Below are positions 1 to 10,997 of a stretch of 42,628 nucleotides of DNA, in pieces (position 1 is the stretch's first letter; every line of letters begins with the position of its first letter). This DNA comes from Ophioceras dolichostomum (taxonomy: Eukaryota > Ascomycota > Sordariomycetes > Magnaporthales > Ophioceraceae). The notes below the pieces were generated by a model. It saw nothing but the letters and a program-made list of their open reading frames with translations. It searched no databases and had not been told where the DNA came from. The stretch is taken from assembly GCA_003049485.1 (NCBI GenBank), contig PYST01000329.1, positions 1 to 42,628 of the forward strand, in the 5' to 3' direction. A program made the position numbers and the translations under genes.

Positions 1-86
1 TGTTTTTTGGTGGTACTTCTATGGTACAGACTGCCTAACCAATGCGCCCCTAATTGTGGAGATTTAATGCGTCAATAGCAATTCTC
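1..86. repeat. Left copy of an 86-bp terminal inverted repeat
   Basis: Bases 1-86 are identical, as reverse complement, to bases 42540-42625, with no mismatch found in a base-by-base comparison. Homology stops abruptly at base 86: the left side continues TTTGAGTTTG and the right side (read inward) continues GGAAAAAAAG. The sequence is AT-richer than the neighbouring exons and has no coding potential. It is either the edge of a dispersed repeat at which the contig was cut or a genuine terminal inverted repeat. Sequence alone does not decide between these. Confidence 0.95.
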
Positions 87-724
87 TTTGAGTTTGGGTC
101 AGGTGCTTTTCTCGAGGATATGTGAATATGGAGGCCAACAGTGAACAGTCACAGCACTAGGCTGTCAATTCTGCCAGGTGCGTCAAGAGTCGGTAGATAG
201 GAATGCAGACTGTTGAATTGGATATCTGTCACATACAAGCGGCCCGATTTTCGGACGACATCAGTTCCTATGTAGGTACCTACCTACCTAGCCTCGAGGA
301 TCGAGTCGGCTCCTTCCACTAGACAATGGAGCCTTGATTACCTAAATTTCCAGGCTGCTTAGGCTGGCTGAGATGCTGCACGCCAGCTGTGAGCTCCACT
401 GTAACAATCAAGCGCCTTCTCAAAACTGGTAAATGGTGTGTGGACCCCAAAACCACCTCGCAGGGACTGAGCCTTCACGGAGCTTCGCAATCGTTCCTCC
501 GTCATTGTGGGGTTAAGGTTGGTCACCGCACCCGACGATTCCTACCACACCATCTTCCTGCGGACGACGCCCGAATCCCATGAGCAGACGACGGCATCGG
601 CGGCACTATCCTGCTCCTCCGCTGCCGCTCACTCGACCCGCGCCTATTCAATGATCCCGAAGCCGGGCACCTGATCGTTCTGCCGATCCTCCCATCGACG
701 GCCACTGCCGCCGGCGGCACAAAA
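87..724. other. 5' flanking region of the first gene
   Basis: No convincing gene is seen here. A TAGGTACCTACCTACCTA motif lies at 273-290; similar motifs recur between genes throughout the window (about 19430, 26995, 37502 and 40816). A 64-codon open stretch at 389-583 is in the same frame as the gene at 725, but it ends in TGA and has no recognisable product, so I treat it as non-coding or untranslated leader. Confidence 0.5.
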
Positions 725-2008
725 ATGCATCACACCACGACCCTCGCATATGTAAAGGGGCTGCTGAAATCCATTCATCAGCCTCTGCCTCTCAGCAAGA
801 AAGAGTCGGATCGGCTTCTCAACGTGCTCACATCTTCGTTCAGGAAGCACCTTGACGCGGAGCATGGACCAGTCGCCGACCAGCCCAGGGCCAGCAGCCC
901 AGCAGCCCAGCATCAACATCACCACCGGCCCCGCACTGCCGAAACCCCGATCAACCGACATCTCCGGTCCATCCTCTCGAACCCTCTGCTCAGCCGCAAT
1001 GAACAACCTAAGCCGATCGCAATGTTGAACAAAGGCGCCGAGTCGCTTTTCCTCGGGGAGCGGGACCCAATGGATGTCTTCGATGAGGCCGTCGCCAAGG
1101 ACATGATGACGCTACAGCGAGCAGCAGGCTGCCTGATGGCCAAGCGGGCAGAGCTCTTCGCGTCACCGGTCTCATCCGCTCACTCGGCGATGGCGAAGTC
1201 CGGCGCGGGCCACAAGGTGGTGGAGTGGCTACGAGCCTCGGGCCAGGAGCATATGCTGTTCTTCGTGAACCCCGCGGCTGGCGCGTTGAGAAGAGAACTG
1301 CTATACTTCCTCTCATTCGAAAGATTAGAGAGCATCGTCTGGTCATGGTTCGAGTCCTTGATCAGCCAGACGACCGGGGCCGCCGCCGCCGCTAACGACA
1401 GCAGTAACGGAAATCCTTTGGCCGCGCATCACCTGCTCTTCGAGTTCGCCCGGAGCAAGGCTGCCGGCAACGGAACGCTCGACCAGGCGTACGACTGCCT
1501 CAAGGTCGGCTGGGACCTGGCCGTCTCGGCGTCGGCGTCACAGGGAGAACACAACGACATCGCCGCGCGGCACGTCATCGGCGCCTGGCGCCATATATGC
1601 TGGGAGTCGACCGTCGATGCGTGGCAACATCCGCGCAGGCCGTCGACCGCGCGGTTCGAGGCTTTCTCTACCATCGCCGACGACTTCACCAACCACCGAA
1701 AGAACAAGCTCCAACTCAGCAGAGCGCATTTAGCACTACATCACCCGACTAAGCCTGACCCATCGCCAGCGCTGGACTTGCTTCATCACGAGGCGATCTG
1801 GAAATGGGTGCCAGACACTCCCTCAGCAAAAGGGAAATACCCCATCGAGTCGCAGATTCGGTCAATGACACTCGATACCGTGAAGCACCTCACAAAGCAT
1901 GGTGATAGCAAGGAGGCAGAGTCTCTCCTTGAGCTTCTGAAAAAGCACTTCCCGATTCCTTTCAGTCCGGCTAAGCCTGCACACTCTCACTGGCTAGCTG
2001 GAGTATGA
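725..2008 (+). CDS. Conserved-looking fungal protein of unknown function, 427 aa
   Basis: This is a single uninterrupted frame of 427 codons. The ATG has a good fungal context (CACAAAAATGC), and GC-rich third positions support real coding. I do not recognise the family and assign no function. The N-terminal 45 residues are basic and amphipathic (LAYVKGLLKSIHQPLPLSKK), which could fit an organellar import signal, but this is only an inference. A His/Pro-rich low-complexity patch lies near residues 58-75. From about residue 85 onward the chain looks mainly alpha-helical, with two aromatic-rich segments (near MLFFVNPAAG and VWSWFESL). No membrane segment or catalytic motif is evident. It is convergent with the kelch gene, whose stop lies about 625 bp away. 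An upstream non-coding exon cannot be excluded. Confidence 0.75.
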   Translation: MHHTTTLAYVKGLLKSIHQPLPLSKKESDRLLNVLTSSFRKHLDAEHGPVADQPRASSPAAQHQHHHRPRTAETPINRHLRSILSNPLLSRNEQPKPIAMLNKGAESLFLGERDPMDVFDEAVAKDMMTLQRAAGCLMAKRAELFASPVSSAHSAMAKSGAGHKVVEWLRASGQEHMLFFVNPAAGALRRELLYFLSFERLESIVWSWFESLISQTTGAAAAANDSSNGNPLAAHHLLFEFARSKAAGNGTLDQAYDCLKVGWDLAVSASASQGEHNDIAARHVIGAWRHICWESTVDAWQHPRRPSTARFEAFSTIADDFTNHRKNKLQLSRAHLALHHPTKPDPSPALDLLHHEAIWKWVPDTPSAKGKYPIESQIRSMTLDTVKHLTKHGDSKEAESLLELLKKHFPIPFSPAKPAHSHWLAGV

Positions 2009-2633
2009 CGATTCCTTCGTAAGGACAGAGGTCAGCCTTTTGAACGCCATGTACTGCTTCGAACTGCTGCTCAGAGACTTCCGGATCTCGGCACCGCGCG
2101 GGGCTTCGTCCAGACTGTCTCATAGCTCAGTCGACAGGAGTCAGATGCATCAGAAGCTGGGCCAACAGACGCACACGAGTACATGAGGCATTCAAACCTC
2201 CGGGGGAGGTTTCTATACGCGCCATTTGCGGAATCTATGCAGCATACTGGGCACGGAAACACAGGGAAAGACGTGCTCCTTTGCATATGCATGCCTACAG
2301 CCAGCCGTTAGAGTCACGGTCAAAAGCTCAGATTGATACGGATCAATCATATTACTGTCTATTATCAGCTATCCATGTATATATACATCGTCCTTGTATT
2401 TATCGTGACGACGTGATCGGGGAAATCGCGGTCAACCTCAGGAAAGGAAGGGTATCTATCGTGTGGAACAACCGAGCGAGAACGAATGAAATGAGAAACA
2501 GAACGAAAGTAAAAAGTGGCGGTAAGCGCATGTCAGCGCTCGCATCAAGCTCAAGAACCGTGATTCATATGCCCATCGTCAAGTCATATTCGACCCCATA
2601 TTCCGCGAACCCAACAAAGACACCGTTGTCATC
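2009..2633. other. Convergent intergenic region (two 3' ends)
   Basis: This lies between the convergent stops at 2008 (+) and 2634 (-) and should contain both 3' untranslated regions. An AT-rich patch with TATATATACATCG lies near 2377-2389. No gene is seen. Confidence 0.6.
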
Positions 2634-5600
2634 TCAATCTTGCTCCTTCTCCCCCTCATGAAGCCCATTGACAACCCTCAGCGCCCTCCTCGGCGCCATC
2701 ACCACCGAGAAGAAGCTCGGCTCCTGCCCATCCAGCAGCCCCGCCGTCGACGAAGCTCCGCTCCCGCTCGTGCGCGGCCTCTCCAGCTCGCGCTCCCTCT
2801 CCCGTTCCGCCGCCGCAGCCGCCATCGCCATCGCAGCACCCGGGTCGTAACCGAATCCCAGCCCACTGCCACTCCCACTACCGCTCGGCTGCATCGGCGA
2901 CGCGAAACCCGACGAGCTAGTCGTCACCACGGGCCCGCCAACAGTCGTTCCCGACCCAGGCGTCAGGTCGCCAGCCTCCAGCCACACAGCCTGCGGTCCT
3001 GCGCCGAGGCTCTCACGCCGCCCCACCCACGCGAAGCTCTCGGCGCCCATCGACGACGCAGAGAACTGCCGGCCGTGTCCGTATCCTCCTCCTCCTCCTC
3101 CCTCGTCATCCTTCTCCCCATGCTCGCCCATCCCTCCACCACCACCACCACCAACAACATCAACAGTCTTCCACCTCGACGCACCAGCACCCGCGCCCGG
3201 CCTCCCCTCCCCCTTCCTACTCTCCTTCGACCCCTTCCTCCCAAATATCGCCGCCGCGAACCCGCCCAGGCTCGCATGTGACGCGCCCGCCCCACCTCCT
3301 CCCGCGCCAGAGTACCGATTCGCGGCCGCGAGATGCGTCCTGTACGCGCGCACCTGCCGTCTATAAAGCCACGCGCAGAAGCCGAGGTAGCCCGCCGCCA
3401 GAACCGCAAGGCCAGCGATCGCCCCAGCAGCGATCAGCCCGCCCTGTCTTCTCGCCTCGCTCCCATCCGCCGCCGCCCCAGGCGCAGGCGCCGCCGCACC
3501 TCCTCCCCCTCCGTTTCCTCCTCCCGTCGCACCCGGACCCCACGACGTCTCCGTCACCGTCTCCCCACCATTCGTCACCGTAAACACCGGCGATCTCCCC
3601 GTCGCGAACGGGCCCCCCGTCGGCGCCGTCACCGGCTTCGTGACCGTCGCGCCGCCCTGCGGTCCACCGCCGATAGCGCTCACGACCTTGTCCGGGACGC
3701 GGTACCCGTAGCTTCCCGCGAGGACGGAGTTCTCCGGGTGGAAGTCCGGCGCGTGCGCCCCGGGGTCGGCGGCGACGAATCGGCCCGTCCACTGCAGCGT
3801 GCTCGCGTCGAGCACGTATATGCCCGGCGAGTCGCACGGGATGGAGGCGCCGACGTATCCGCCGACCAGGACCATCTGGCCGTCGCGCATGTGGCACGTG
3901 TGGCCGGCGCGGGGGGGCGGGACGTGCGAGCCGGTCCCTGAAGAAGGGTCGGCTTGGATCCAGGTGAAGGAGGGGATGGAGAGGATCCAGAGGTCAGAGT
4001 ATTGGACTTGTTCTTTCTAGAGTGAAAGACGAAGCGACCACAGTCAGCCGAAACCAGAGCAACCAGGAGGGACAGACAGAAAAAAAAAGGAAGAAGGGAC
4101 TGGGGGATGGGGAAAGAATGTGGAATAGACGAATACTCACATAAGGCTCCAGATTCTGCCCCCCATACAAATACACCTGAAAACTTGACGCGTCCGCCGC
4201 AACCGCCACAACAGCACAAGGGTTCACCCTGACGCTGGGGGCCGTCCCCTTCGTCTCCTGATGGAACCACTCAGACCTCGCAATATCATAAACGTCCAAC
4301 GTGGCAAAGTTGTTCGCGAACGTCGTGTTCGTCCCGCCGCCCATGCCGATCAGCACGCCCATGTCCCCCCAGCCGGGGATGAACACCAGCACACCATCAG
4401 CCCTCTCAAAGAACGCCTGGTCGTTCTGCAAGCCACCCTGCGTGATGTTGCGGTATACACCAAACTCGCCCGCGCCCAATCTGGTGCCTCCACCCGGACC
4501 GCCATCATTGCGCAGCGAATCAACCCCATCGTTCGTATACCCCGGGTGCGTAAACTCAAGCAAACTCTTCAGATACACCCTCGCAACTTGGTTCGACCAG
4601 CCCGGCGTCGTCGACAAATCCAAGTGACCCCCAAAATAAAACGACAGCCCCAGCTCCGAGACCGAGAGCCCCGCGCCCTCAGCGGAGCGCTGCACGGGGC
4701 TGCCGCCAGCCTCCGAGAAGTTGCCCGCAGACGTCAGGGGGCTCTCGTGCTCGGTCCAGACGCCCGACCGGATGGCGTAGCGCCAGACGGAAGACCGCGT
4801 GGGAGGGACGAACGGGTTGTCGGCGAACTCGCCGCCGTAGAGGAAGAGGTTCGTGTAGTCGTTCCAGAGGTAGCCCATCGACACCTTGGGCGGGCCGGAG
4901 GGCTGGGGGAGGCCGTTTAGGATGGGGGTGCTGACGTCCCAGGATTTGGTGAGGTCTAGGGTGAGGAAGTGGTTGTCTGTTTGCGAGGCCAGCGACAGGT
5001 GTCAGTGTCAGTGTCAGTGGGTATGGTTACCTAGTTTTGTGTTTGCAGATCAAAGTGTGTTGGTTGGCTTGGGTTGGGGTGTTGTAAGGAAGGTAGGGAT
5101 GGAAAACGAACTCCATGTGTCCGTGGTTTGCTCAGCCGTCGTCTTAGCCTGTCCACCGTAGATGTAAACCGTCCCATTAAGCATCGCAGCTGCAACTCGC
5201 AAATAGGCGTCTGTTAGTGTATCTGCCTCTCTTTGCTCCTGGTTGTGTTGTATAGGCAGGCGTTCTCAAGTAGGCAGCTTCTTACCCTGGTGAGCCCATC
5301 TCGTGCAGATCTGAGTCGGGCTGTTCGCTCGGGGTTCGATGAAATGGTTCGGGGGATATTCCCCTGCTGCTGCTGCTGCGGGATCGGCACTGCTACTGTC
5401 TCCTCCTCCTCCCCATCTCCAGGGAAGCCAATAGTCGCCGTCGCCGCTGCCGCCGCCCGTCCTACTCCTCCCGACGACGACGGCGCCCGCGTCCGCACCG
5501 CTGATCCCAACCGTCTCGCGGCCGTTGTTATAACTAAAGCCCGGCAGGACAACGGCAATGAGCATCGCGATCATCGTAACTCTCGACAGGCTGGAGGCTG

Positions 5601-6414
5601 TGGGAGGGGGCGGCGCACTCGAGGCGGCTTTTATTCTCGGCCGTCGGCCGCCGCCGCCGCCAGCCGTCAACCTGCTGTACCACCTCATCGCCGACTTGTT
5701 GTTGTTGCTGTTGCTGCTGTTCTCGTTGCTTCTGCTGATGCTGCTGTTGATGCAGCTGCTGTGACCTCTTCCTACTACTATCGTATTGCCCATCGTCGGC
5801 GACGGAGGAGAGGATGACAGGCGACGTTGGTGTTGTTGGCGTGTCGTGCCGCCACCTGTCCCTTCTTGTCTCCCTTCTTCGTCGCTCTCTCCGATTCGTT
5901 CTTCTCGTTTCCTCCGCAGCAGGAACCGTTTCATACCCCTCCTCCCTCCGTCCCTACCACCGTCGACGTCGTCGCCATTGTCATTGTCGTTATCATCTCC
6001 TAACTCGCCGTCGGCTTCTTCGGTGGTCGCACCAAACAGTGATCGTCGGGGGGACGTTGGGGAAAACCCGCCAAGGTCGCCGAGCTCCTTGTCGCTCAGC
6101 ATAGCGCCAAGCACGGTGTCACTGCCGAGGCTGATCGTGTCATCGTTGTTGTCGTCGTCGTCCAACCCCACCTCTTTGAACAGCGACTTCCTGTCCTTTC
6201 GTATGTTGGTCCTTGTTGCCATCAGTGATGAGCGGGGCAGGCTGTTGGAGCTCTCTCGGAGCCGGTCTGATGTGATGCGTGCGTTGAAGCTGGGTCTGAT
6301 CAGGGGCTTTGGTGACGTGTTGCTGCTGTTGTGGTCCAGTGCGCTTGCTGCTGATTTGACCACTTCCGAGGGGTGGACAGCGTCTTTGTAAGGCGGGAAA
6401 GGGAAAGCTGACAT
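2634..6414 (-). CDS. Kelch-repeat transmembrane protein, 1148 aa
   Basis: Model: complement(2634-4016, 4141-4976, 5112-5210, 5286-6414). All introns are GT..AG (124, 135 and 75 bp) and the frame is kept through 1149 codons. Order along the protein: a 280-residue polar, acidic and Ser/Asn-rich N-terminus; a short hydrophobic segment (MIAMLIAVVLPGF, about 281-293) that could be a signal anchor; then kelch/galactose-oxidase-type beta-propeller blades, seen as NGTVYIYGGQ, FLYGGEF, VYLYGGQN, YSDLWILSIPSFTWIQ and MVLVGGYVG. A Thr/Gly/Ala-rich stalk, one clear membrane helix (about 880-905, followed by basic WLYRRQ) and a long Gly/Ser-rich tail follow. Fungal relatives are usually a secreted kelch domain plus membrane helix plus cytoplasmic tail, annotated as cell-wall-anchored. 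The long N-terminus is unusual. An alternative is translation from a later ATG just before the first hydrophobic stretch. The partner and role are unknown. Confidence 0.85.
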
Positions 6415-7865
6415 GATGCACACACAGGGGGAAGGAGTAGAATAAAAGATATCACGCCCTCTTCACTTGCAGGTTCTCAGGTACGAATTCGTAGTGCTGT
6501 GGGTATGTCAAAAAGTCGCCACCGACGTGTGCTGCAGTGCAGCCGCCGGTGGTGTGTCTGGAGATGGTACTTTAGGAGGCTATGAGGTCACAACACATCT
6601 GGTCGAGCTGGCAAGTTTAAAGATAATGGATGGTGGACTGCTGTTAGACCCGCTTCGTATGATATCTTTAGAACGAGAGGGTAGCTCGGTAGGTAGTGTG
6701 CGTGAGCGGCAGTGCTGCATCTGGTTAATACAGAGAAGAAAGCTAACGAGACCTTTGCGATCTCACGACGTTTGGAGGCCGGCGTACACAAAGTGATAGA
6801 GATGTTATGGAGCAAAATAATCATCAGATCAAGAAGAATAGAAATCCAGGTCGAGGCCGTGTTAACCTAAGAAATACTGCGAAGCCGCGGAAGCATTCAA
6901 AATAGCCCCTCAATTCATCATCGTCATCAAGACCGAGGCGAGCCCGCCTCCGCTTACAACAGACTAGATTCCCAGAGAAAATCAAACTAATGCTCATCAA
7001 TAAGCCCCGGTGAAAGCCACATCAGTCCCCTTGGATCCCCATCCCCGTCTTCAGCTCGGCACTAGAGAGCCATCAGCAAGGACGGCGTCTGGAGCAAACG
7101 CTCCAGAGACGATTCTTGGCCAGCTCGCCAGGCGGTTGGGGGCTGAGGAACGACATCATCATCGACAAGGGTTGCTGTATGCAGCATGATGTCGGCAGAA
7201 CGTGATTGGAATAATCTCAGATATGGTACGCAGTCTGGTTGGACAGCTGGTTTGACCAGTTTGACCAGTCTGACGTTGACGAGGTTGGAATATTTCAAAA
7301 TCGTCAACCGGTTCTTCGCTGGTTTGGAGGTTGGAGCTGCTGGTTGCAGATCCGTCGCTCCCTGCCTGTTTGGTCCAAGTCCCGCTGGAATTGGCACCCA
7401 TGATTGGACAGTTGCAAAGGGTGATGACCTCACCGTCTGTCCCCATTCAATCCATGGAACGGTCCGCGAACCTGGCAACTGGCTAACATTTGCCTCTAGC
7501 CTAAGGAACCTGGAACTGCTTGCTCGTCCTACCTAGAGAAATAAGACAAACTGGACGTGGAACGACCTTCCCAACTTCCCCGCAGACAACGCTGCTTCCA
7601 TGTCGCGAATGTCAGCTTGAACCGTTTAGGTGCAGTCTTAGCCCCATTAGTCACGAGCCAAAGCAGCACCATATATCAAAATGGAAAGGAGACTTGGGTA
7701 GTGCCCTGAATCCACCTCAAGAGCCGATCTCCTTGGGCAGTTCGTCACGCCAACGGTCAGTTGCCTTGCGATGACTACAACGAGGGGGGCTGGCCTCCTT
7801 GAAACTGTTGCCCATTTGCATGTTGCTGACTTCCGGCAACAACGAAACTGCTCCCTATCTGCCTC
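6415..7865. other. Intergenic region upstream of the kelch gene
   Basis: This is about 1.45 kb between two genes on the minus strand, holding the kelch promoter and the oxidoreductase 3' end. A short imperfect direct repeat TTTGACCAG lies at about 7252-7270. Open frames of 95-138 codons occur on both strands but resemble no family and lack the third-position GC bias of real exons here. I see no gene. Confidence 0.5.
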
Positions 7866-9663
7866 TCAAGCAGTGATGATTTTCTGATCGATCCTGAAGC
7901 CCGCGCCATCGAGGCGGTCGATGAATCTCTGACCCAAACAAGCAGCTGTGTACACTCCGCCTTCCAGCTCCAGGTTGTCGTAATCCTCCAGGATCGTCAG
8001 AGCAGCCTGGCCGGCCATGATGCCGGTCACTGATTTGAAATGAGGCCCGGACAAGGTCAGTCAATGCTCGAAAGCTGAGAAGTTCGAACAACTGCTGAGA
8101 TGGAAGATGAGCTCGTTCAGGGAGGGTCGAGAGAGACTCACGCATGTACATGCTACCGCGGAAGTACCCCTTGCAGTAAGCGAGCTTATCCGAACCCGCC
8201 AGATCCGGTTTCGCAATGGCCCGCACCTCGACGTCCTCCTTCTCAGCCTCCTCCCTCGACCTGCCCTCGCCAGGCTGGTACCAGAAGCGAGCCGCCAGCT
8301 TCCGCAGGGGCGGGAACAGCATCAACAAAAACCCCACGAGGGCGACGGCGACGTGTCCCGCGATGCCCTTCAGCCAGTTCTGCGCCTTGAAGTACTCCTC
8401 GTAGCTCCAGTTCTCGCCGTAGAACTGGCCCCGCCTGGAGGGGATCTGCTTCATCAGGCCCCACGACCGCTGCACGATGCGCGCGTTGGTCGGGCCCGCG
8501 AGCGACGTGACCAGCATGCCCAGGTTGGGGACCTCCACCAGGCCCGTCACCCGGGTGAGCAGGGACGGGGCCGGTCGGGACGTGCTGGCGTTCGGGTTGG
8601 GCACGGGGGACAGCGCGAAGGGCTTGAAGGAGCGGGATATCTCGGCCATGGTGTAGTTGTCGAAGAAGGCCAGGAGCGTGGCGAAGGAGCCGCCGGAAAA
8701 CGTGCTGCTGTAGGCCGTAGTCAGGTGTTAGTGAGTCAGCCTTGTCGTGCCCATTAGGGTCATCACAAATTAGAGAAAACCGCGGCGGGCAAGTCCAGAT
8801 ACTCACTTCAGTCGATGAACAGACAAAGTGACCTCCCTAGTCGGCGCATGCAGCTCCTCCCTGATGAGTTTCACCAGCGACCAGTTGATGAGGTCGGACG
8901 GAGCAGACTCGACCCCGATCTGGGGGAACATCAGCGCACTGGTGGCCTTCGCAGTGCTCTCGTACTTCTCGATCATGCTGTAGACAAAGGGGAGCTCGCC
9001 GGTCACGTCCAGGTAGTGCGTGCCATTCTCGGCGCACGCCTTGAACGCAGGCTCGCCATACATCGAGTACGGCCCCACAGCGGCGATCAGGACGAAAGGC
9101 CTTCTTCGCGAGAGCTGTGAGGCTAGCATCGTCGAGGTCGCAAATTTCGATCTCTTTAATAACAGGGCATGTTTAGCATGTTTACTGTCGACTTCCATCG
9201 ACGAGCTACGCGTAGGAATTGGGAGAAGCTGGATAGGAAGGAAACGAGTGACGAAAGGACATAAGTCGCTAATGAGGCTGTCCTCAGCAGTGAGATGCTT
9301 AGATCCTTCCTGCTAACATTAGCTTGTCTCGTTGAATTCCCGCATACCTGGTTCGCGTCGGTCCGGATTCAACGTCTCCAAATCCGCCACAAGCTTCTCC
9401 AGCTTCTCTCGAGACCGGCCGGCGACAGCCCAGTTCAGATCTGTGGGCGCCGTGGCGGCGATGTGCTCAGCCGTATATCGACCAGTGTATCCTGAGAAAA
9501 ATTTCAGCCTCTCATCATTCAGCACCACACACCACCTCCACACAACACTGGGACAAAAGGCGGCGCCAGCGTTTTCGTTACCCAATGGATTGATTCACTT
9601 ACCAGTCGCTCCGAATACCACGACGTCATACTGCCTGCCATGTTGGCGCTTCCCTGAAGCCAT
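7866..9663 (-). pseudogene. Saccharopine-dehydrogenase-like membrane oxidoreductase, frameshifted
   Basis: Model: complement(7866-8029, 8142-8707, 8807-9153, 9348-9491, 9603-9663). All four introns are GT..AG (112, 99, 194 and 111 bp). The start reads MASGKRQ then YDVVVFGATGYTG, with the Rossmann GxxGxxG at residues 18-24. Next come a GRS-type second strand, VLIAAVGPYSMYGE, and NGTHYLDVTGE, the usual order for the saccharopine dehydrogenase / trans-acting enoyl reductase superfamily. A hydrophobic helix near residues 301-317 and the ending CLGQRFIDRLDGAGF also fit the roughly 420-aa fungal relatives. The exon total is 1282 nt, one base too many: the frame reading IEICDLDDASLTALAKKAF passes into the frame reading VLIAAVGPYS at a TTTC (plus 9094-9097). 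This is either a sequencing/assembly slip or a true frameshift; I typed it pseudogene only because the frame is broken. The substrate is unknown. It is divergent from the DUF155 gene. Confidence 0.8.
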
Positions 9664-10997
9664 GATCAAATGATTTTCACTGTCGTTTGTTTGCGCAAGA
9701 CAAGGGTCGGCGACGAGGAGTTCGGCTGCCGTCTTTGGGACATGCAAGGGTTATTCAGCTGCCCGATCGATCTCCTGGGGGTGGCCCCTCAGCAAACAAA
9801 TCAGGTGAAGAGCACGCTGTGGTTACCAATGCCTTCACCCCATTTTCGACTCCCACATGTGCGACGTCATCACGGCCAACGCGTACGTCTCTCACAGCAG
9901 GTGCTACCTGTCTCAGGGAATTGCCAGGTCATTTCGCCCTTGCGAACGTTCCTATATCGGCGACACGAGAGTCAATGTATCCCCGCGCCCGGTTGGTCGA
10001 TATACGCCGTCATTGCTTGTGAAGATGGGATGAAAACTTCCACATAGCCTAACCTAGGGACCCAAGCCGATAATCAACATCGTCAAAGGACATGGCAAAC
10101 TATTTCTTTTACTATTTCGCAACGATTTCAAGATGGAGAAGATACCGTAGGGTAAACTTCCTGAGGCTATCAACCAGCATCTCTCGATGATGGTCGATCA
10201 TGACCCGGGCCCGGCCCGTAGGCTCGGCTCATAACGGGAAAGCCGGAGGACGGGTGGCCAAAGGCGGTGCCTCATTCTCATGGCGAGCCGGACACAAAAC
10301 TAGCCCAACCAACAAACAAACCTTAAATCAACTGCTCAACAACTGCAAATGGCTTGAGTTTCTTGCGCACGTCAGCGAGAGACTCAGAGTCTGATCGGCA
10401 GCCGCAGTTGCAACAAACGTGGCTGGTTAGGTAGAATGAACCTGAATGGACCAATGGATTGCCCAATTACTGTGTAACTCTGATATTGAGATCAAACGCA
10501 GCCTCAAGCTGATGACCCAGTTCAAATTGATGCTGTGGAACCAGGAGCGTTCCGTCATCAGCCATCAATTGAGCTTTCCCCGCACATTCTGTTACTCGGC
10601 AGAGCTTGCATGCAGTGGTCAACTTGCCAACCGGGAGTCCCAGCCAGTTGGTCAGCACCTGTTGGGAGGAGCCACAGTGGTGAATTTGGCTGCAACCAGC
10701 GAATCATCGACCCCGTAGTAAATTCCTGCCGACAAGACGTCATTCGTTCTTCAAACCTTAGCACAGAACAAACACAAGCTTCTCCTCACAACACGACATC
10801 CTTTACAACAGCATCCAATGCTATAGGTACGGAGGCCTTCTTTGCAGCACGTCCCTGCCCTGCGGTGGAATATTCGCCGAAGGGGTGCAATTGTTTCATG
10901 GGTTCCTCGAATCTCTGAAGTCGCACCTGTTGTTGGCGACGACCACATCACCTGCCGAGATCTCGCTGTCGCCAACAGCTGACATCCTCCAACAGCC
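9664..10997. other. Divergent promoter region
   Basis: This 1.3-kb region lies between the minus-strand oxidoreductase start and the plus-strand DUF155 start, so it serves both. Short open frames on both strands have no recognisable product. No clear regulatory site was identified. Confidence 0.5.
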
